The position numbers and the translations under genes were made by a program. 64,000 nucleotides of DNA, taken from the NCBI GenBank assembly GCA_003254905.1, contig QANU01068870.1, positions 50,396 through 114,395 on the forward strand, in the 5' to 3' direction. Within the stretch, counting starts at the first letter, position 1; every line of letters starts with the position of its first letter. Of this stretch, positions 61,396 through 64,000 are shown piece by piece. Below the pieces are notes generated by a model. That model was given only the letters and a program-made list of their open reading frames with translations, was not told the DNA's origin and ran no database searches. The DNA comes from Nissolia schottii. Taxonomy: Eukaryota > Streptophyta > Magnoliopsida > Fabales > Fabaceae.

Positions 61396-62446
61396 TTAAC
61401 TCCTCTTTCTTTTCCCTTTCTCCCAAGGATCCTTCTTGAGCTTTTACACATATTCCACACATAATAAACCTAGCTAGTCCAGGTCACAAGGCCCTTCAGA
61501 ATAATCTTCCTAAACCCTAGCATCATTTCTAACATATATAATCACATAATCAAAGAATCACATACACATACATATAATCACACACAATCATCCACCATCA
61601 AAGAGGTGACGAACTAGAGTTACCCACCTCTAAATCCAGTTTGGAAACGGTAAAAGTGAAGAGGAAATTTCCCTGAGCACTTCCTTGATGATCTGGCTAT
61701 TTTTCCGGCGTCCGGTAGCATCACAGCAGTGCACAAACGAACAAGGAAAAACAAAGAAAGAAAGAAAGAAACGAAGCTTTAAAGCTTCAGGGGAAACAAA
61801 ATAAGAAAGAAGGCGTCAGGTGGGTGAAAGGAAAGAAAACGAAAATGAAGCATGAGGCTTCAGGGGAAGCAAATGAAGACAACTGGCAAAGAAAAAGAAA
61901 CCAAATGCATTCGGTGTCAGGGACTCCCCCACCGCCATACATATATACATATATTATATTATATAAGTTTTAATATTATATTATATATATTATATATTAA
62001 TGTTATTATATTATTATTTTTACTATTCATTAGGATTATTATATTATATAATAGTATATGTTATGTAAATATCCAACTATGGATAAACATAATCCTGTCA
62101 GTCTAATTGTGATCATGCTTAATCGTGTTTTTGTTGTTCGCAATCCCGGTACTTCACGTGCGGATGTCCGAAAAATAATCCTGACATACCCTCGCGCTCT
62201 ACAACTTTTCCCTTATTAATAATTGAGTCCAGTGGGAATATTCGAAGAATTATTATTTTATTTATTTTTACGAACATTCTACTAAGGGGAAAAATACGGG
62301 ATGTTACACGTCGCGTCCCAAATTCCTCTTTTTCAAAAAGGATTTCCTTTTTTTTTTCCTTAACGATCTAAATCCACATAATGTAAAAAAAAATATCCAC
62401 ACTTTTTATTTTATGTTTTTTAATACATCAGAAAGCATAAAAAAGA

Positions 62447-62765
62447 CTACAGCCTAAAGAAAATAGTTCCCATAAAATTTGCACACAACAAATCCTGAAG
62501 CACTCGAGGCAGAAGCTCAATAGGATTTAAACTCTCCTCAGTGATGAAACCCTCTTTAGCTAGAAAGTCAGCACAAGCATTTCCCTCTTGGAAGATATGA
62601 GTTGTTAGAATTTGTCAACCTCTCAACATCCAATCTCGAATATTAGCAATCACTGCACCAAATAAATGAGTACCTACCTATCACTCGGTAACCAAACATG
62701 ATGACGTCCTATTTCCCAGTCAATTTACAAACCCATCCTAATAGACATAAGTTCCACAACATGAC
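62447..62765 (-). pseudogene. LINE RNase H (RVT_3) fragment
   Basis: The minus strand encodes VIANIRDWMLRG, then THIFQEGNACADFLAKEG, ITEESLNPIELLPRVLQDLL and GTIFFRL before a stop at 62447-62449. EGNACADFLAKEG is the C-terminal RNase H signature of plant L1-type LINEs and LINE-derived RNase H proteins. An in-frame TGA follows WMLRG and no RT domain precedes it, so it is a truncated remnant. It lies in the right arm of H4. Confidence 0.75.
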
Positions 62766-63172
62766 TTTTTTATGTGCAAACTAATCAAGAATCTAGATTA
62801 ATTTATCCATAACTTATCCATATTTTCATCTAAAAGAATTTCAAGACAACAAACAAAATAATAAACCACAAATAATAAATATCACAACATTATGATTTTA
62901 TTTGCATAATCATTAACTATAATTTCATGATGCATTTCTTGTTTATACGTATATGATATATTTTTTTATTAAACTCATTGTAAATATATACATGGGGTAG
63001 GTAATCCAAAACCTAGACTCACCCTAAACCTGAAACTATATAGGTTTTCCTCAAACTTGTCCCAAAATTCAGTCAAATGTTGAATTACCTTACCCAAAAG
63101 GAGTGGGGCGACTCGGGATAGGGCGAGGCAAATTGGGATGGGGCGGTGGCAGGACGAACCCCTAAGGAAGAC

Positions 63173-64000
63173 TAGAGTGACTTACCACTCATGAAAAACA
63201 ATGAACGATCACCTTTGAGCTCCTATGCTCCTCAAAGACAACTAAAACTTCGGAAGGGTCTACACTAGGAAGGACCCTCACCGGCACTTAGTGAAAAAAT
63301 AATAAAGATAATTATTTTCCAATGCATGCTAAGACTTCTAAAGTAAGACTCTACTTATAAGAGAAGACTAGGACATCTCCTCTTAGAAATTAGTGACACG
63401 AGACTTGGAAGTCGGCGCAGAGTGCCATTGCGCTCTACCAACGCAGTTGCACTGCAGCGCCATTACCTTGGCGCGCATAGCTTTGCATAATTTTGGGCAT
63501 TGTGACACCCGCCTGGCACCATGACACTGACCCTTAAGCATCCAAAAGTCAACTTATTGACCCTGTGAGTCCTACTAGATACCTTACAAATCCTTAGTCC
63601 TACGTCTTAAGGTCACTAACTATACGAGATATCACAAAAAGAGATTCTGGATTTGGTTTCACCACCACTGGCACTACTGTTGTCCATGGATTGAAAATCC
63701 CCCGATCATACTATTGCTGTGAAAAGAACTAGTCTTCTTGTTGTGGAATCTACGTTGCTGCCCCCCATTTGTCGTGCCATGGCTGATGATGAAAATTGCA
63801 GGGAAGGAAAATCAGTTCTTTCTATTTCCTGGCAATGAACGACTCTTCTTGCTACTCATGAGAGCATTTGTGAGCTTCTCAAGTGAAGCAACTGAGGGTA
63901 CCACCACACTTAGATGTGGTGAACCGGTGAACCCTACTAGAAATTAGTTTTGGTTCAATTTCTTAACTTGTTAAGGTTTGTGGGGTTTTTTTTTTTTTTT
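63173..64000. other. Unassigned DNA at the window end
   Basis: No exon was recognised with confidence. A 69-codon open frame at 63738-63947 (plus) has no recognisable motif. Sequence near 63414-63509 has short words GTGCCATTG, GCACTGC and GCGC(A/T), similar to those near 47630-47715, which suggests the two sides were continuous before H4 inserted. Confidence 0.4.

Larger units (their letters stand above)
47903..62308 (-). mobile_element. S4: solo LTR (Tekay-like superfamily) hosting H5 and E2
   Basis: Fossil LTR from TGAAACACCCTAGC (plus strand) to CGGGATGTTACA. Flanks TGTCG (47898-47902) and CGTCG (62309-62313) match at 4 of 5 bases. Pieces 47903-48054, 48649-48944 and 59767-62308 sum to about 3.0 kb, the same length as the E1 and E2 LTRs, with shared landmarks such as GAGAACGGTAGGTTCTCAG near 59841. 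No internal region remains. Confidence 0.8.
47757..63164. mobile_element. H4: hAT-like element split by nested LTR elements
   Basis: Exact 8-bp flanks AGGAAGAC lie at 47749-47756 and 63165-63172. The left end is TATGGATGGCAATGGGGC; the right end, on the minus strand, is TAGGGGTTCGTCC followed by TGCCACCGCCCC. GGGGC-rich subterminal sequence fits a common plant hAT MITE type. About 146 bp (47757-47902) and 851 bp (62314-63164) belong to H4; solo LTR S4 and its contents separate them. The right part includes a LINE fragment. Confidence 0.7.

Overview
The window reads as a repeat-rich stretch of a flowering-plant nuclear chromosome, most likely a dicot; a legume is possible but not shown. Reasons: one intron-rich plant gene (a NEOXANTHIN-DEFICIENT 1 / NXD1 homologue), plant Ty3/gypsy Tekay/Del and Reina chromoviruses, a Ty1/copia element with an initiator-Met primer site, an En/Spm CACTA transposon, several hAT-type MITEs, a tRNA-like SINE and a LINE fragment. 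No bacterial-type gene, CRISPR array or rRNA/tRNA gene was seen.

Layout. (1) 864-11456 is a nest: a hAT-like element (8-bp duplication ACTAGACT) holds solo LTR S1, which holds solo LTRs S2 and S3; S3 holds a GC-rich hAT MITE. (2) 12338-13934 is probably another solo LTR (S5). (3) 14090 to about 27000 is an En/Spm CACTA remnant whose tnpA-like gene is split by a 10.8-kb Tekay element, E1 (15388-26157, duplication TGCAT). (4) 27624 to about 33345, minus strand, is the only clear host gene, NXD1, with ten coding exons that join in frame to 297 codons. (5) 33580-37997 is intergenic with two MITEs and an old tandem duplication. (6) 37998-45347 is a copia element (duplication ACACC) carrying a Reina-type integrase/chromodomain fragment between two 258-bp inverted arms. 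(7) 47749-63172 is a second nest: a hAT-like element (AGGAAGAC) holds solo LTR S4, which holds a hAT MITE (TTTGTATC) and Tekay element E2 (48945-59761, CATAG). (8) 63173-64000 has no recognised gene.

Three patterns stand out. The ~3-kb LTRs S1-S4, E1 and E2 appear to be one superfamily, and each carries a short-motif array at about the same internal position. The motif differs by subfamily: near-palindrome CGCTCAGCGG in E1, E2, S1 and S3, perfect palindrome CATTCGAATG in S2, and a degenerate form in S4. Second, the LTRs of E1 and E2 are mosaics: a ~1.75-kb core is almost identical between the two left LTRs, and another version is shared by the two right LTRs, while the LTR ends follow element identity. 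Third, the copia element is a chimera with a potential long hairpin. All LTR elements are treated as fossils; exact family assignment needs database comparison.
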